A DNA stretch of 11,287 bases from Sphingobium sp. (GTDB taxonomy: Bacteria; Pseudomonadota; Alphaproteobacteria; Sphingomonadales; Sphingomonadaceae). The notes under the pieces are model-generated. The model worked only from the letters and a program-made list of their open reading frames with translations. It was not told the DNA's origin and did not search any database. Made by a program: the position numbers and the translations under genes. The stretch lies in the NCBI RefSeq assembly GCF_003248505.1, contig NZ_QFOA01000087.1, positions 1-11,287 of the forward strand, in the 5' to 3' direction. Of this stretch, positions 1 through 6,721 are shown piece after piece (the stretch's first letter is position 1; every line of letters begins with the position of its first letter).

Positions 1-1008
1 GCGCGCGCGGCTCGCGACGCCGCCCGCAAGCAGGTCTCCCATGCCATCGATCCCAACTATGCCAAGCGTCAGGCGCGCATCGAAGCCAGCCTTCGCGCGG
101 AGAATAGCTTTGCCAAAGTCGCGGGAGAGCTGATCGAGAAGCGCCAGACCGAGGGCGTGTCGCCACGAACGCTTGAGAAATATCAATGGCTGTTGAAATT
201 GTTCAGCGCCGAGTTCGTGCGCAGGCCCGTTGCAGAAATTAACCCTGCCGAGCTGCTGCATGAATTGAAGCATCAGGAGCGCCGGGGAAAGTTCGAGACG
301 GCGAAGCGGATGCGTTCTTTCGCGAGTCGGGGTTTTCCGCTATGCCGCCGCCACGGCAAGAGCGGAGCGCGATCCCGCCCAGATGCTCTTGGGCGCATTG
401 ATCCAGCCAAAGGCAAAGCATTTTGCGGCCATCACCGAACCAACGGAATTTGGTGCGCTGCTGCGAGCCATTGAGGATTATTCCGGCGATCCGGCGGTGA
501 TGCACGCATTGAAATTGACGCCCCATGTGTTTCAGCGCCCCGGCGAACTGCGGCAAATGGAATGGGCGGAGGTCAACTTTGACAAGGCGGTGTGGACGCT
601 TCCCCTGCCAAGATGAAAATGCGGCAACCCCATGCGGTGCCGCTGTCGCGGCAGGCGCTCGCAATACTCAAAACCATGAACGGGCTGACCGGGAACGGAA
701 AATATGTGTTCCCCTCCGTCAGAACGCGAGCGCGTCCCATGTCCGAAAACACCGTTACCGCCGCGTTGCGGCGCATGGGCTATACGAAGGATCAGATGAC
801 CGCCCACGGCTTCCGCACGTCCGCGTCCTCGCTATTGAACGAATCCGGAAAATGGAACCCCGACGCCATCGAGCGCGCCTTGGCTCATATGGTTTCCGGT
901 GAAATCCGGCGTATCTATAATCAGTCGGCCTATTGGGCAGAGCGTGTTGCAATGGCCCAATGGTGGAGCGACTATCTGGACGAATTACGGGAAGGCGGAA
1001 ACAGATGA
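1..1008 (+). pseudogene. P4-type tyrosine integrase, 5'-truncated by the window edge, two frameshifts
   Basis: Site-specific tyrosine recombinase that would integrate and excise a genomic island. The window opens inside the gene, near the end of its N-terminal arm-binding domain (DPNYAKRQ). The core-binding domain follows (GVSPRTLEKYQWLL), then the catalytic domain. Catalytic residues are visible in two frames: Arg in FQRPGEL (536-538), HGFR with His 805-807 and Arg 814-816, LAH with His 886-888, and the likely nucleophile Tyr in RRIYNQ (916-918). The frame changes at the GGGG run 329-332 (one extra base: ASR-VFRYAAATA is restored if one G is removed) and again near 601-606 (one base missing before AAKMKMR). 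The two shifts compensate, but without correction translation stops at 472-474. The family assignment is firm. Whether the gene is truly broken or the indels are sequencing errors cannot be told from the sequence. Confidence 0.9.
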
Positions 1009-1904
1009 CAAGCGCCCCCGGTGAAGGATGGAAGGTCTTCGCGGACGGGGATGGTGTTGACGATATTCCACTTTGGAAGATGCTGGCGAAGATCAGGTCG
1101 GATGATCTTGACGAAGGGTTGAACGACAATGCGGCGTTTCTCGCTCGGATCAAGCCGCCATATTCGCGGAATTACAATCTTGCTCTCGCCATCAGCAGCA
1201 GTTTCGGTTTTTTGTCTGTCCTGTTCCTGATCGGACTTGTGATTTCGCTTCGCTCGGAAGCGACAGATTTTTTCTTCTACCTCACATTGACCATGCTGGC
1301 AGCGGCAATGGCTCCGCACCTCTGGCGGCAGGCATATCAATATGGCCTGAAAATCCCGGAGGCTCCGCTGGACCTGCGCCACGCATCCGACCAACTGTTT
1401 GACGAGGTGCTGGCGCATTTGCAGAAGGTGGATGGCCCGCACGCCTATTACCTCTCCCGCTTTCGCAAGAAGCGGATTCCGCTCAACCGCAGGCAGTTTT
1501 TTGGCAGGCTGCGTTATTTCCTGTTCTCCGAACATAGCAAAGACCGGGCTATGGTCATGCGCTTCCCGACCGCGATGTCCCTCCCGGTTGACCTTTATCT
1601 CCATCGCGATGACGTGGAGAAGATATTGGCGATGAGTACGCCGAAGCGGGCAGCGGGACCGGGCCGGAAGGTCAAATACGCCTACATCGAAGCCGCTTTC
1701 GATCTACGCGCCGATCCGAGGCTGAACACGCTGGACCTGAACGACGAAGGGGCTGCGATCCATTCCATCACCGATTGGCTTTTAGAATGGTTCCAAAGCG
1801 CAGCCAATGTGTCCGCCGACGTGCCCGACCGCAAACTATTGACCCCCTATGCCAGAAAAATTTTCAATCAGTTGAAGAATCGCCCTTCACGCGAAGGCCG
1901 CTGA
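1005..1904 (+). CDS. Integrase-coupled two-helix membrane protein, unknown function (299 aa)
   Basis: I do not recognise this family. The ATG at 1005 overlaps the integrase stop codon (ATGA), so translation is probably coupled to the integrase, which decides the start. The protein has a soluble, acidic N-terminus of about 55 residues, two hydrophobic segments at about 58-82 (LALAISSSFGFLSVLFLIGL) and 88-106, then a soluble C-terminal region of about 190 residues with a basic patch around residues 150-170 (RFRKKRIPLNRRQFFGRLRY). A hairpin membrane anchor with a large cytoplasmic domain is the simplest topology. Base composition is lower in GC than the mla region, as expected for a transferred element. 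It may be an accessory gene of the element rather than part of recombination itself. The reading frame is convincing but the role is unknown. Confidence 0.8.
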   Translation: MTSAPGEGWKVFADGDGVDDIPLWKMLAKIRSDDLDEGLNDNAAFLARIKPPYSRNYNLALAISSSFGFLSVLFLIGLVISLRSEATDFFFYLTLTMLAAAMAPHLWRQAYQYGLKIPEAPLDLRHASDQLFDEVLAHLQKVDGPHAYYLSRFRKKRIPLNRRQFFGRLRYFLFSEHSKDRAMVMRFPTAMSLPVDLYLHRDDVEKILAMSTPKRAAGPGRKVKYAYIEAAFDLRADPRLNTLDLNDEGAAIHSITDWLLEWFQSAANVSADVPDRKLLTPYARKIFNQLKNRPSREGR

Positions 1905-2078
1905 CAGTCGTTTTCCTTTTTTCCGAATCGGCGGGGCATTTTTGCCGCGTGCCATTTGTTTTCTGTCAGGCGCGCCATTGGCGGATTTCTGCGGCTTTCC
2001 CATTACTGGACGGCCCCCAGGCAATCATGTGCAACTTGGCATGTCTCTCGCCGCGAGTCGGCAAGCAAGGAGACGCAC
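1905..2078. other. Intergenic stretch before the HTH gene
   Basis: This stretch of 174 bases between the membrane protein and the HTH gene begins with a pyrimidine-rich, T-rich tract (about 1912-1924). It contains a short hairpin-like GGCA-TTTT-TGCC (1935-1946) that lacks a following T-run. It probably holds the HTH gene's promoter, but I see no convincing -35/-10 pair. Confidence 0.4.
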
Positions 2079-2252
2079 ATGGAACCCATCGCCATATCCA
2101 TCAATGACACCGCCAAGGCGCTGGGTGTCGGAAGATCGTCGGTTTACGCGCTGATAAAATCTGGCGGACTGGATGCCATCAAGATCGGCAGACGAACCTT
2201 GCTGACCACGGAATCTATCCGGCGTCTGGCGCAGTCCAGAACCGTCATCTGA
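2079..2252 (+). CDS. Excisionase/AlpA-like helix-turn-helix protein (57 aa)
   Basis: Small DNA-binding protein of the excisionase type. It reads as a single winged-HTH unit: ISINDTAKALGVGRSSVYAL (residues 7-24) is the helix-turn-helix, and AIKIGRRTLLTTESIRRL (about 33-50) is the wing and last helix typical of these short proteins. The start is fixed by a strong Shine-Dalgarno AAGGAG at 2067-2072, six bases before the ATG; longer upstream versions of the frame have no such site. In P4-type islands such proteins serve as directionality factors or as activators of the integrase gene, which fits its place 3' of the integrase and membrane-protein genes. It is the last recognisable gene of the element before the junction with the sigma-factor remnant. 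The target site is unknown. Confidence 0.85.
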   Translation: MEPIAISINDTAKALGVGRSSVYALIKSGGLDAIKIGRRTLLTTESIRRLAQSRTVI

Positions 2253-2310
2253 CCCGCAGGCGTTCCACGGCCAGCCTTTGAGTTGGCGGGCGAGCAATAG
2301 CTGAAAGATG

Positions 2311-2551
2311 AGACCTCGTCATACGCCCCGTGGAACCGGTCGCGACGCCGTGCGGTAAGGAACAGGTTGCGCAGAATCGCGAAGGTCCATGCGCTAAGGC
2401 CGGTATCCGGTGCGAACTGGGCCTCCGCTTTCCAAGCGTGCAGCAGTGCCTCCTGGACCGGATCGTCCGCGACGTCCGCGTTTTGTGGCAGCGAGCGGGC
2501 GTAGCGCTGTAACCGCAGACGAAGCGCGATCATCGATCCCGCGAAGTTCAC
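2311..2551 (-). pseudogene. ECF sigma factor, N-terminal (region 2) fragment
   Basis: The first 80 or so residues match sigma70 region 2 of ECF sigma factors: RYARSLPQNADVADDPVQEA carries the core-binding helix (the usual DLVQ appears as DPVQ), and LSAWTFAILRNLFLTARRR is the helix that recognises the -10 element, followed by DRFHGAYDEV. After DEV (about 2311) the similarity stops. The frame runs on to 2144 with no region 4 (-35 recognition), so roughly the C-terminal half is missing. The start could be GTG at 2551 or the internal ATG at 2533; neither has a strong ribosome-binding site. The break coincides with the end of the integrative-element genes, which suggests the element or a later deletion removed the 3' half. 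Without region 4 it should not act as a sigma factor. Confidence 0.8.
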
Positions 2552-2653
2552 GTCTGTTCGGGATCGGGCATCGCGGGTGATGGACAGTGGCGAGGAACTT
2601 TACATATCAGCTCTCGCGCACAATTGGGCGATTTCAGCGTTCATTTATCGTAA

Positions 2654-2671
2654 CCGGACCACTATGTCCGG
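2654..2671. promoter_or_regulatory. Operator-like palindrome upstream of tetR
   Basis: CCGGAC-CACTAT-GTCCGG is an inverted repeat with perfect 6-base arms and a 6-base spacer. It sits in the intergenic region between the divergent sigma remnant and the tetR gene, about 84 bases before the leader ATG. Size and position suit a TetR-family autoregulatory operator. A related TGTCCGG palindrome lies at the 3' end of tetR. Confidence 0.5.
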
Positions 2672-2739
2672 AATATGGTTGTTCATAAACGCGTAAACTT
2701 CGATTGCTCCCGTGTCGGTTAATCGAAGGATCCGATTGC

Positions 2740-2744
2740 AGGAG
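2740..2744 (+). promoter_or_regulatory. Strong Shine-Dalgarno that points to ATG 2755, not to the tetR ATG
   Basis: AGGAG lies ten bases before the ATG at 2755 (frame of the 20-codon leader), whereas the tetR ATG at 2807 has only weak purine context (ACGGA, about 7 bases upstream). The mismatch between the good site and the annotated frame is the reason for suspecting coupling or a frameshift at the tetR start. Confidence 0.65.
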
Positions 2745-2754
2745 AAATGCCTTG

Positions 2755-2817
2755 ATGAGCGCAGTCGCGAAAATACCGCATCTTAGTCAACAGAACGGAT
2801 CGCCCGATGCGGCGTGA
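2755..2817 (+). CDS. 20-aa leader ORF overlapping the tetR start, or the shifted N-terminus of tetR
   Basis: ATG 2755 follows an ideal ribosome-binding site and reads MSAVAKIPHLSQQNGSPDAA, ending at TGA 2815-2817, that is 11 bases inside tetR. There are two readings. In the first it is a translated leader whose stop delivers ribosomes to the poorly equipped tetR ATG at 2807. In the second it is the original N-terminal tail of the repressor: joining SPDA to RRDAKLRRDALIAAA gives a natural TetR-family N-terminus if a one-base indel in GATGCGGCG is repaired. Without relatives to compare, the choice is open. Confidence 0.45.
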   Translation: MSAVAKIPHLSQQNGSPDAA

Positions 2818-3382
2818 CGCCAAGCTGCGGCGCGATGCGCTGATCGCCGCGGCTGCCGACAGCTTTGCCGAGCGCGGTTACAGCGTTCCGCTCGACGAGG
2901 TTGCTGCGCGCGCGGGCGTCGGGCGCGGCACGCTGTACCGCAATTTCAAAGATCGCGAGGCGCTGGCTCTGGCGATATTCGAGGGGGAAATCGACCGGAT
3001 CGAGGCGACCGTGGCGCGCCAGCAGGATTTGCGGCAGTCGATGATCGATCTGGCGCTGGGCAGCGGCCGCGGCACCGCGCTGTTCGCGCGAATCGGCGCC
3101 GAACTCGTCGCCGATACCGAGAACATGGCGGTGTTCGAAGCGCTGGGTGATCGGCTGGCGCGTGCGCTGACCCCGTTAGCGGATCGCGCGCGGGCCAGCG
3201 GCGATCTGCGCAATGACATTGACGGCGAGAAGCTCAGTCTGACCATGCGCATGGTGAACAGCGTGTACCACGAGCTGCACAAGGAGACGGTCGGACTGGG
3301 CAAGCTGAACGAGGCTCTGGACCTCGTGCTCGACGGTCTGCGTCCGCGGCAGATCTCCCAAACGGACATCTTGTCCGGATAG
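2807..3382 (+). CDS. TetR/AcrR-family transcriptional repressor (191 aa)
   Basis: One-component regulator. The N-terminal HTH is textbook: LIAAAADSFAERGYSVPLDE followed by VAARAGVGRGTLYRNFKDRE (about residues 12-51), with the recognition helix around GVGRGTLYRNF. The C-terminal helical ligand-binding and dimerisation domain (about 60-185) is divergent, as usual for the family, so the inducer cannot be read from it. The ATG at 2807 is the only usable start in this frame because TGA at 2757-2759 closes it upstream, yet it has no good ribosome-binding site. The gene lies directly upstream of the lipid-transporter operon on the same strand, and palindromes with the same TGTCCGG half-site lie before it and at its 3' end. 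The likely role is control of itself and that operon, by analogy with repressors of solvent-tolerance and envelope transporters. The regulatory role is inference; the family is firm. Confidence 0.9.
   Translation: MRRDAKLRRDALIAAAADSFAERGYSVPLDEVAARAGVGRGTLYRNFKDREALALAIFEGEIDRIEATVARQQDLRQSMIDLALGSGRGTALFARIGAELVADTENMAVFEALGDRLARALTPLADRARASGDLRNDIDGEKLSLTMRMVNSVYHELHKETVGLGKLNEALDLVLDGLRPRQISQTDILSG
3363..3377. promoter_or_regulatory. Second operator-like palindrome, overlapping the mla-operon promoter
   Basis: CGGACA-TCT-TGTCCG is an inverted repeat with perfect 6-base arms. It sits in the last codons of tetR and shares the right half TGTCCGGA with the palindrome at 2654-2671, although the CGGAC-to-GTCCG spacing is 5 rather than 6. 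It overlaps the putative -35 box of the downstream operon, the classic place for repression. Confidence 0.5.
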
Positions 3383-3399
3383 AAAAACTGTCTTAAATA
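3371..3399 (+). promoter_or_regulatory. Putative sigma70-type promoter for the mla-type operon
   Basis: TTGTCC (3371-3376), a 17-base spacer, then TAAATA (3394-3399) inside an unusually AT-rich stretch for this genome. It would start transcription near 3406, just ahead of the small ORF at 3449 and the transporter genes. Confidence 0.45.
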
Positions 3400-3448
3400 A
3401 TAGCCGACATCAGCATTCGGCGTGGCCGGAGAAGCGACGAGGCAGACC

Positions 3449-3760
3449 GTGACTCAGGATCAAGACGCGCATCAGGCACCCTATCGCCGCACCTTTTTAG
3501 CGGCCTTGCAAGACGCGGATAATGCACACCCCGGGTTCGGCAACATTCTGGCGCAGCTGGTCCAATTGAGTCGTGCCGAGGCAAAGGCAGCGCGGTCGAG
3601 GCTGCTCAATTCGCAGTGCATAGCGGCAGGAACGAGTGCGATCATCCATCAGCGCGATGTCGAACGTCAGCGCCTGCCCGCAACGATCGCGGTCGAACAG
3701 TCGCAAGCCCTGAGGCCGCTCAGCTACATCGCCATCAACAATGCTTTTTGGCTGCGTTGA
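3449..3760 (+). CDS. Small hypothetical protein at the head of the mla-type operon (103 aa)
   Basis: I do not recognise this protein. The GTG at 3449 is preceded by GAGG (3439-3442) at a 6-base distance, a better start than the GTG at 3422 of the longer version. It reads MTQDQDAHQAPYRRTFLAAL at the N-terminus, has an Ala/Arg/Glu-rich helical middle (LAQLVQLSRAEAKAARSRLL), no hydrophobic segment and no signal peptide. It ends 29 bases before the permease gene on the same strand, so it would be the first gene of the operon if real. Base composition is a little lower in GC than the transporter genes, and short open frames also exist on the other strand here, so it could be non-coding or a gene remnant. 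Confidence 0.4.
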   Translation: MTQDQDAHQAPYRRTFLAALQDADNAHPGFGNILAQLVQLSRAEAKAARSRLLNSQCIAAGTSAIIHQRDVERQRLPATIAVEQSQALRPLSYIAINNAFWLR

Positions 3761-3789
3761 TCGGAGCCGGCTGATTCCCGGAGTTAAAG

Positions 3790-4983
3790 ATGGCCGAAAA
3801 CGAGATTGGTACCGATGAGCGGGGCATCACTCAGCGATCGGCCAGACCTGCGATGATGACCAACGCTGCTGCGTTCGACTTACAGAAACATAATGATCGA
3901 CAGTCGCTGGTGCTGCATGGCGACTGGATCACGATGCGGCTGAACGACGCTGCGGAAAGGCTGCGGCGCGATGCGGCGGGACTGTCGGTCGATGTCGCTA
4001 TCGATATCGACGTCGAAGACCTCGGCCGCCTGGATACGGCGGGAGCCTACGCCATCATCCGTGCGCTTGGGCGAAATCGTACGATCAACCTCCCGTCTTC
4101 CCTCCGCCCGGATCTCGCGACGCTCGTGGATCTGATCAGTCCGGCACTCCAAAAGGCGCCGCGGGTCGGACCCCGGGTCGGTGGCGTCCGGCAGATCTTC
4201 GAGCGGATCGGCCGCGCGATGGTTGAGATGGGCGACACTGTCTACCGCGACCAGGCGTTCTTCGGACAGCTGGTAGCCTCGCTCGGTCGGACGATCGTCC
4301 GGCCGCGCCGCCTGCGTATCACCCCGCTGGTCGCCACGATCGAGCAGGCTGGGTTGGGCGGACTGCCGATCGCGGTGGTCATGACATTCTTCATCGGGGC
4401 GGTGCTGGCGCTGGTCGGCAGTACGATGCTGCAGTCGCTTGGCGTGGCGGCCTACTCGGTCGAGCTGGTCGGGATCGGCATCCTGCGCGAATTCGGACCA
4501 GTGATCGCCGCGATCCTGTTCGCCGGTCGGTCTGCATCCGCCTTCACCGCCCAGCTCGGATCGATGCGGATGAACAAGGAAATCGATGCGATGCGCGTGA
4601 TGGGCGTCGACGTCTTCGATGCGCTGGTCGTGCCGCGCGTGCTGGCGGCGTTGCTGATGCTGCCATTGATGACGCTGATCGCCGATCTTGGCGGTCTGGT
4701 CGGCGGGATGCTGGTGGCGCGCGCCATGATGGGGATTGAGCCGAGCTTCTTCTTTCAGCGACTGGTGGATTCGGTCGGCGCGCAGCAATTCTGGGTCGGT
4801 ATGGCCAAGGTCCCGCTGTTCGCGCTGGTGATCGCGACGACCGGCTGCCGCCAGGGCCTCGAAGTGAAGGACGACGTCGAGAGCCTGGGGGCTAAAGTAA
4901 CCGGCTCGGTGGTCCAGTCGATCTTTATGATCATCATGTTCGACGCGCTGTTCGCGGTCCTCTTTAAGCAGGCCGGGCTATGA
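3790..4983 (+). CDS. mlaE: MlaE-family ABC lipid-transporter permease with N-terminal STAS-like region (397 aa)
   Basis: Inner-membrane permease of an MCE-type phospholipid (or other hydrophobic compound) transporter. Residues about 30-125 form a STAS-like domain (SLVLHGDWITMRLNDAAERL, then VDVAIDIDVEDLGRLDTAGA). Residues about 150-395 are the MlaE domain with several hydrophobic segments and the conserved cytoplasmic stretches REFGPVIAAILFAGRSASAF and EIDAMRVMGVDVFDALVVPR, the coupling region that meets the ATPase. In the E. coli Mla system the STAS protein MlaB is separate; here the domain is fused to the permease, as in other MlaE-family members. ATG 3790 has GGAG at 3780-3783, six bases away. 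The stop overlaps the ATPase start (ATGA). The family is certain; the true substrate and orthology to E. coli mlaE are not shown by sequence. Confidence 0.93.
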   Translation: MAENEIGTDERGITQRSARPAMMTNAAAFDLQKHNDRQSLVLHGDWITMRLNDAAERLRRDAAGLSVDVAIDIDVEDLGRLDTAGAYAIIRALGRNRTINLPSSLRPDLATLVDLISPALQKAPRVGPRVGGVRQIFERIGRAMVEMGDTVYRDQAFFGQLVASLGRTIVRPRRLRITPLVATIEQAGLGGLPIAVVMTFFIGAVLALVGSTMLQSLGVAAYSVELVGIGILREFGPVIAAILFAGRSASAFTAQLGSMRMNKEIDAMRVMGVDVFDALVVPRVLAALLMLPLMTLIADLGGLVGGMLVARAMMGIEPSFFFQRLVDSVGAQQFWVGMAKVPLFALVIATTGCRQGLEVKDDVESLGAKVTGSVVQSIFMIIMFDALFAVLFKQAGL

Positions 4984-5786
4984 CCGGGGCGATAACGACA
5001 AGGGTAGACCTTTCCTCTGATCGCTCCGACGACATCGTCGTCCGCGTCCGAGACCTGCGCACCGCGTTCGGCGACACCGTCATTCACGAGAATCTCGACC
5101 TCGACGTGCGCCGCGGCGAGATCATCGGTCTCGTCGGTGGTTCGGGAACGGGCAAATCCGTGCTGCTGGAGACGATTCTGGGTCTGAACACGCCCGCCGC
5201 GGGCAAGGTCGAAGTGCTCGGCTACGACGTCCACGACGATGTCGGCAGCCTTGCCGTCGTCAGCCGGATCGGCGTAATGTTCCAGAATGGCGCGTTGTTC
5301 TCGTCACTGACGGTGCGGGAGAACGTCGAGGCGCCTCTGCTCGAGCATACCCCGTTTCCCGCCGACTTCATTTGCGGTCTGGCTGAACTGAAGATCCGCC
5401 TGGCCGGGCTGGCCGACGATGCCGGCCTCAAGAAGCCGTCCGAATTGTCTGGCGGAATGCGCAAGCGCGCCGGCGTCGCGCGCGCGATCGCGCTCGATCC
5501 CGAACTGCTCTTCCTCGATGAACCGACCGCCGGGCTCGATCCGATCGGCGCGGCCGAATTCGACGATCTCGTCCGCCGGCTGCGCGATGCGCTCGGCCTG
5601 ACGGTGTTCATGGTCACGCACGATCTCGATTCGCTGTACGCGATCTGTGACCGCGTGGCGGTGCTCGCCGACCGCAAGGTCGCCGCGATCGATACAATCG
5701 CCATGCTCGAAAAGTCCGACCACCCCTGGATCAAATCGTATTTCGGTGGCCCGCGTGGGCGCGCCGTGCAGGAGAAGACCACCTAA
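4980..5786 (+). CDS. mlaF: MlaF-family ABC transporter ATPase (268 aa)
   Basis: Cytoplasmic ATPase that powers the MlaE-type permease. All motifs are present: Walker A GGSGTGKS (53-60), Q-loop FQNGALF (101-107), signature LSGGM (156-160), Walker B LLFLDEP (176-182) with the catalytic Glu, D-loop AGLDP, and the H-loop His in VTHD (214). The SGGMRKRAGVARA form of the signature region is typical of MlaF/Mkl-type ATPases of MCE systems. About 20 residues precede the ABC fold. The ATG overlaps the permease stop by four bases and the stop overlaps the mlaD start by one base, so production of the subunits is probably coupled. No defect is visible. Confidence 0.95.
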   Translation: MTGAITTRVDLSSDRSDDIVVRVRDLRTAFGDTVIHENLDLDVRRGEIIGLVGGSGTGKSVLLETILGLNTPAAGKVEVLGYDVHDDVGSLAVVSRIGVMFQNGALFSSLTVRENVEAPLLEHTPFPADFICGLAELKIRLAGLADDAGLKKPSELSGGMRKRAGVARAIALDPELLFLDEPTAGLDPIGAAEFDDLVRRLRDALGLTVFMVTHDLDSLYAICDRVAVLADRKVAAIDTIAMLEKSDHPWIKSYFGGPRGRAVQEKTT

Positions 5787-6721
5787 TGGAACGCCATGCG
5801 AATTATGCGCTGGTCGGCGTGCTGACCACGTTTCTGGTGATCGGCGGGATCGTCTTTGTGCTCTGGCTCGGAAACTTCCAGGCCGGCGACAAGAAGGACC
5901 CGTACCGCATCGTCTTCCAGGGCCCTGTCCGCGGCGTCGGCAAGGGCGGCGAAGTGCAGTTCAACGGTATCAAGGTCGGTGAGGTCACCGCCGTCCGACT
6001 GGCGCCCCAGGATGCGAGCAAGATCATGGTCGACGTCGATATCGATCACGATACGCCGGTGCGGACGGATTCGCTCGGCAGCACCGAAATGCAAGGTATT
6101 TCGGGGTTGAACGCGGTGTCGATCAGCGCCGGGTCGACCCGGATGCCGTTGCTGCGCGATGTCTCCAAGGACAAGGTTCCGATCATTCCGTCGAAACCCA
6201 ATGCGCTGGCCTCGTTGCTGAAGGGGGGCGGGCAGATGGTCGAAAGTGCGACGACCGCGCTCGATCAGGTAAATAAGCTCCTGACCGATCGCAACATCGC
6301 CAATCTGTCTGGCGTCATGAGCGATCTGAAGCAGACGTCGGGCGAACTCGCCGCCAACCGCGCCATGTTCGGCAATGCGGCGTCGGCGATCGCGAAACTT
6401 AACGCCACCGCGAGCGACGCGCGCGCGACGATGGGTAGCGTGCGGTCGCTGGTCGACGGCGACGGCAAGCGCGCGGTCGCCAACGCCGCCGACGCCGCGG
6501 AAGAACTCAAGGCGACGATTGTCCAGGCGCGCGCGGTGCTGGCGACCTTGGCGGTGCAGGGGAAGACGATCGGATCGTCGACCCTGCCGCAGATCGCCGA
6601 CACGATGCGCAGCCTTCAGGACACGTCGGACGATCTTGATGCGCTGGTCCGCAGTATCCGCCAGGATCCGCGCGGGGCGCTGCTGAAGAAACCGAGCCGG
6701 GAACGGGAACTCCAGAAATGA
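5786..6721 (+). CDS. mlaD: MlaD-family MCE-domain protein (311 aa)
   Basis: Periplasmic lipid-binding subunit anchored in the inner membrane. It has a single N-terminal membrane helix (about 8-29, LVGVLTTFLVIGGIVFVLWL) and an MCE domain at about 38-120 with the family pattern PVRGVGKGGEVQFNGIKVGE (47-66) and STEMQGISGLNAVSISAG. A long Ala-rich helical C-terminal region (about 145-300) follows, longer than in E. coli MlaD (183 aa) and similar to other alphaproteobacterial MCE proteins. Such tails can extend a hexameric MCE channel toward the outer membrane; that is family knowledge, not shown here. AGGAG at 5770-5774 precedes the ATG by 11 bases, and the start overlaps the preceding TAA. The stop overlaps the lipoprotein start (ATGA). 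Confidence 0.93.
   Translation: MERHANYALVGVLTTFLVIGGIVFVLWLGNFQAGDKKDPYRIVFQGPVRGVGKGGEVQFNGIKVGEVTAVRLAPQDASKIMVDVDIDHDTPVRTDSLGSTEMQGISGLNAVSISAGSTRMPLLRDVSKDKVPIIPSKPNALASLLKGGGQMVESATTALDQVNKLLTDRNIANLSGVMSDLKQTSGELAANRAMFGNAASAIAKLNATASDARATMGSVRSLVDGDGKRAVANAADAAEELKATIVQARAVLATLAVQGKTIGSSTLPQIADTMRSLQDTSDDLDALVRSIRQDPRGALLKKPSRERELQK

Larger units (their letters stand above)
2552..2754. other. Divergent intergenic region between sigma remnant and tetR
   Basis: This region of about 200 bases contains the palindrome at 2654-2671 and an A/T-rich patch after it (2672-2700) that could hold the tetR promoter; the -35/-10 match is too weak to place. It ends in the AGGAG at 2740-2744. I see no gene in it. 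Confidence 0.5.

Noticed and set aside
1935..1946. GGCA-TTTT-TGCC hairpin as a terminator after the membrane-protein gene
   Set aside because: The stem is only four bases and no T-run follows; the T-rich tract lies before it.
2594..2620. GGAAC that could be the -35 of an EcfG general-stress promoter
   Set aside because: No CGTT-like -10 occurs at the required 16-17-base spacing; GGAAC alone is too common.
3497..3706. Minus-strand ORF of 69 codons opposite the small operon-leading ORF
   Set aside because: No ribosome-binding site, no recognisable motif, and orientation opposed to the operon; treated as a shadow.
3880..4788. Minus-strand open frame of 302 codons
   Set aside because: It is the shadow of the MlaE permease; His/Arg/Asp-rich product without motifs.
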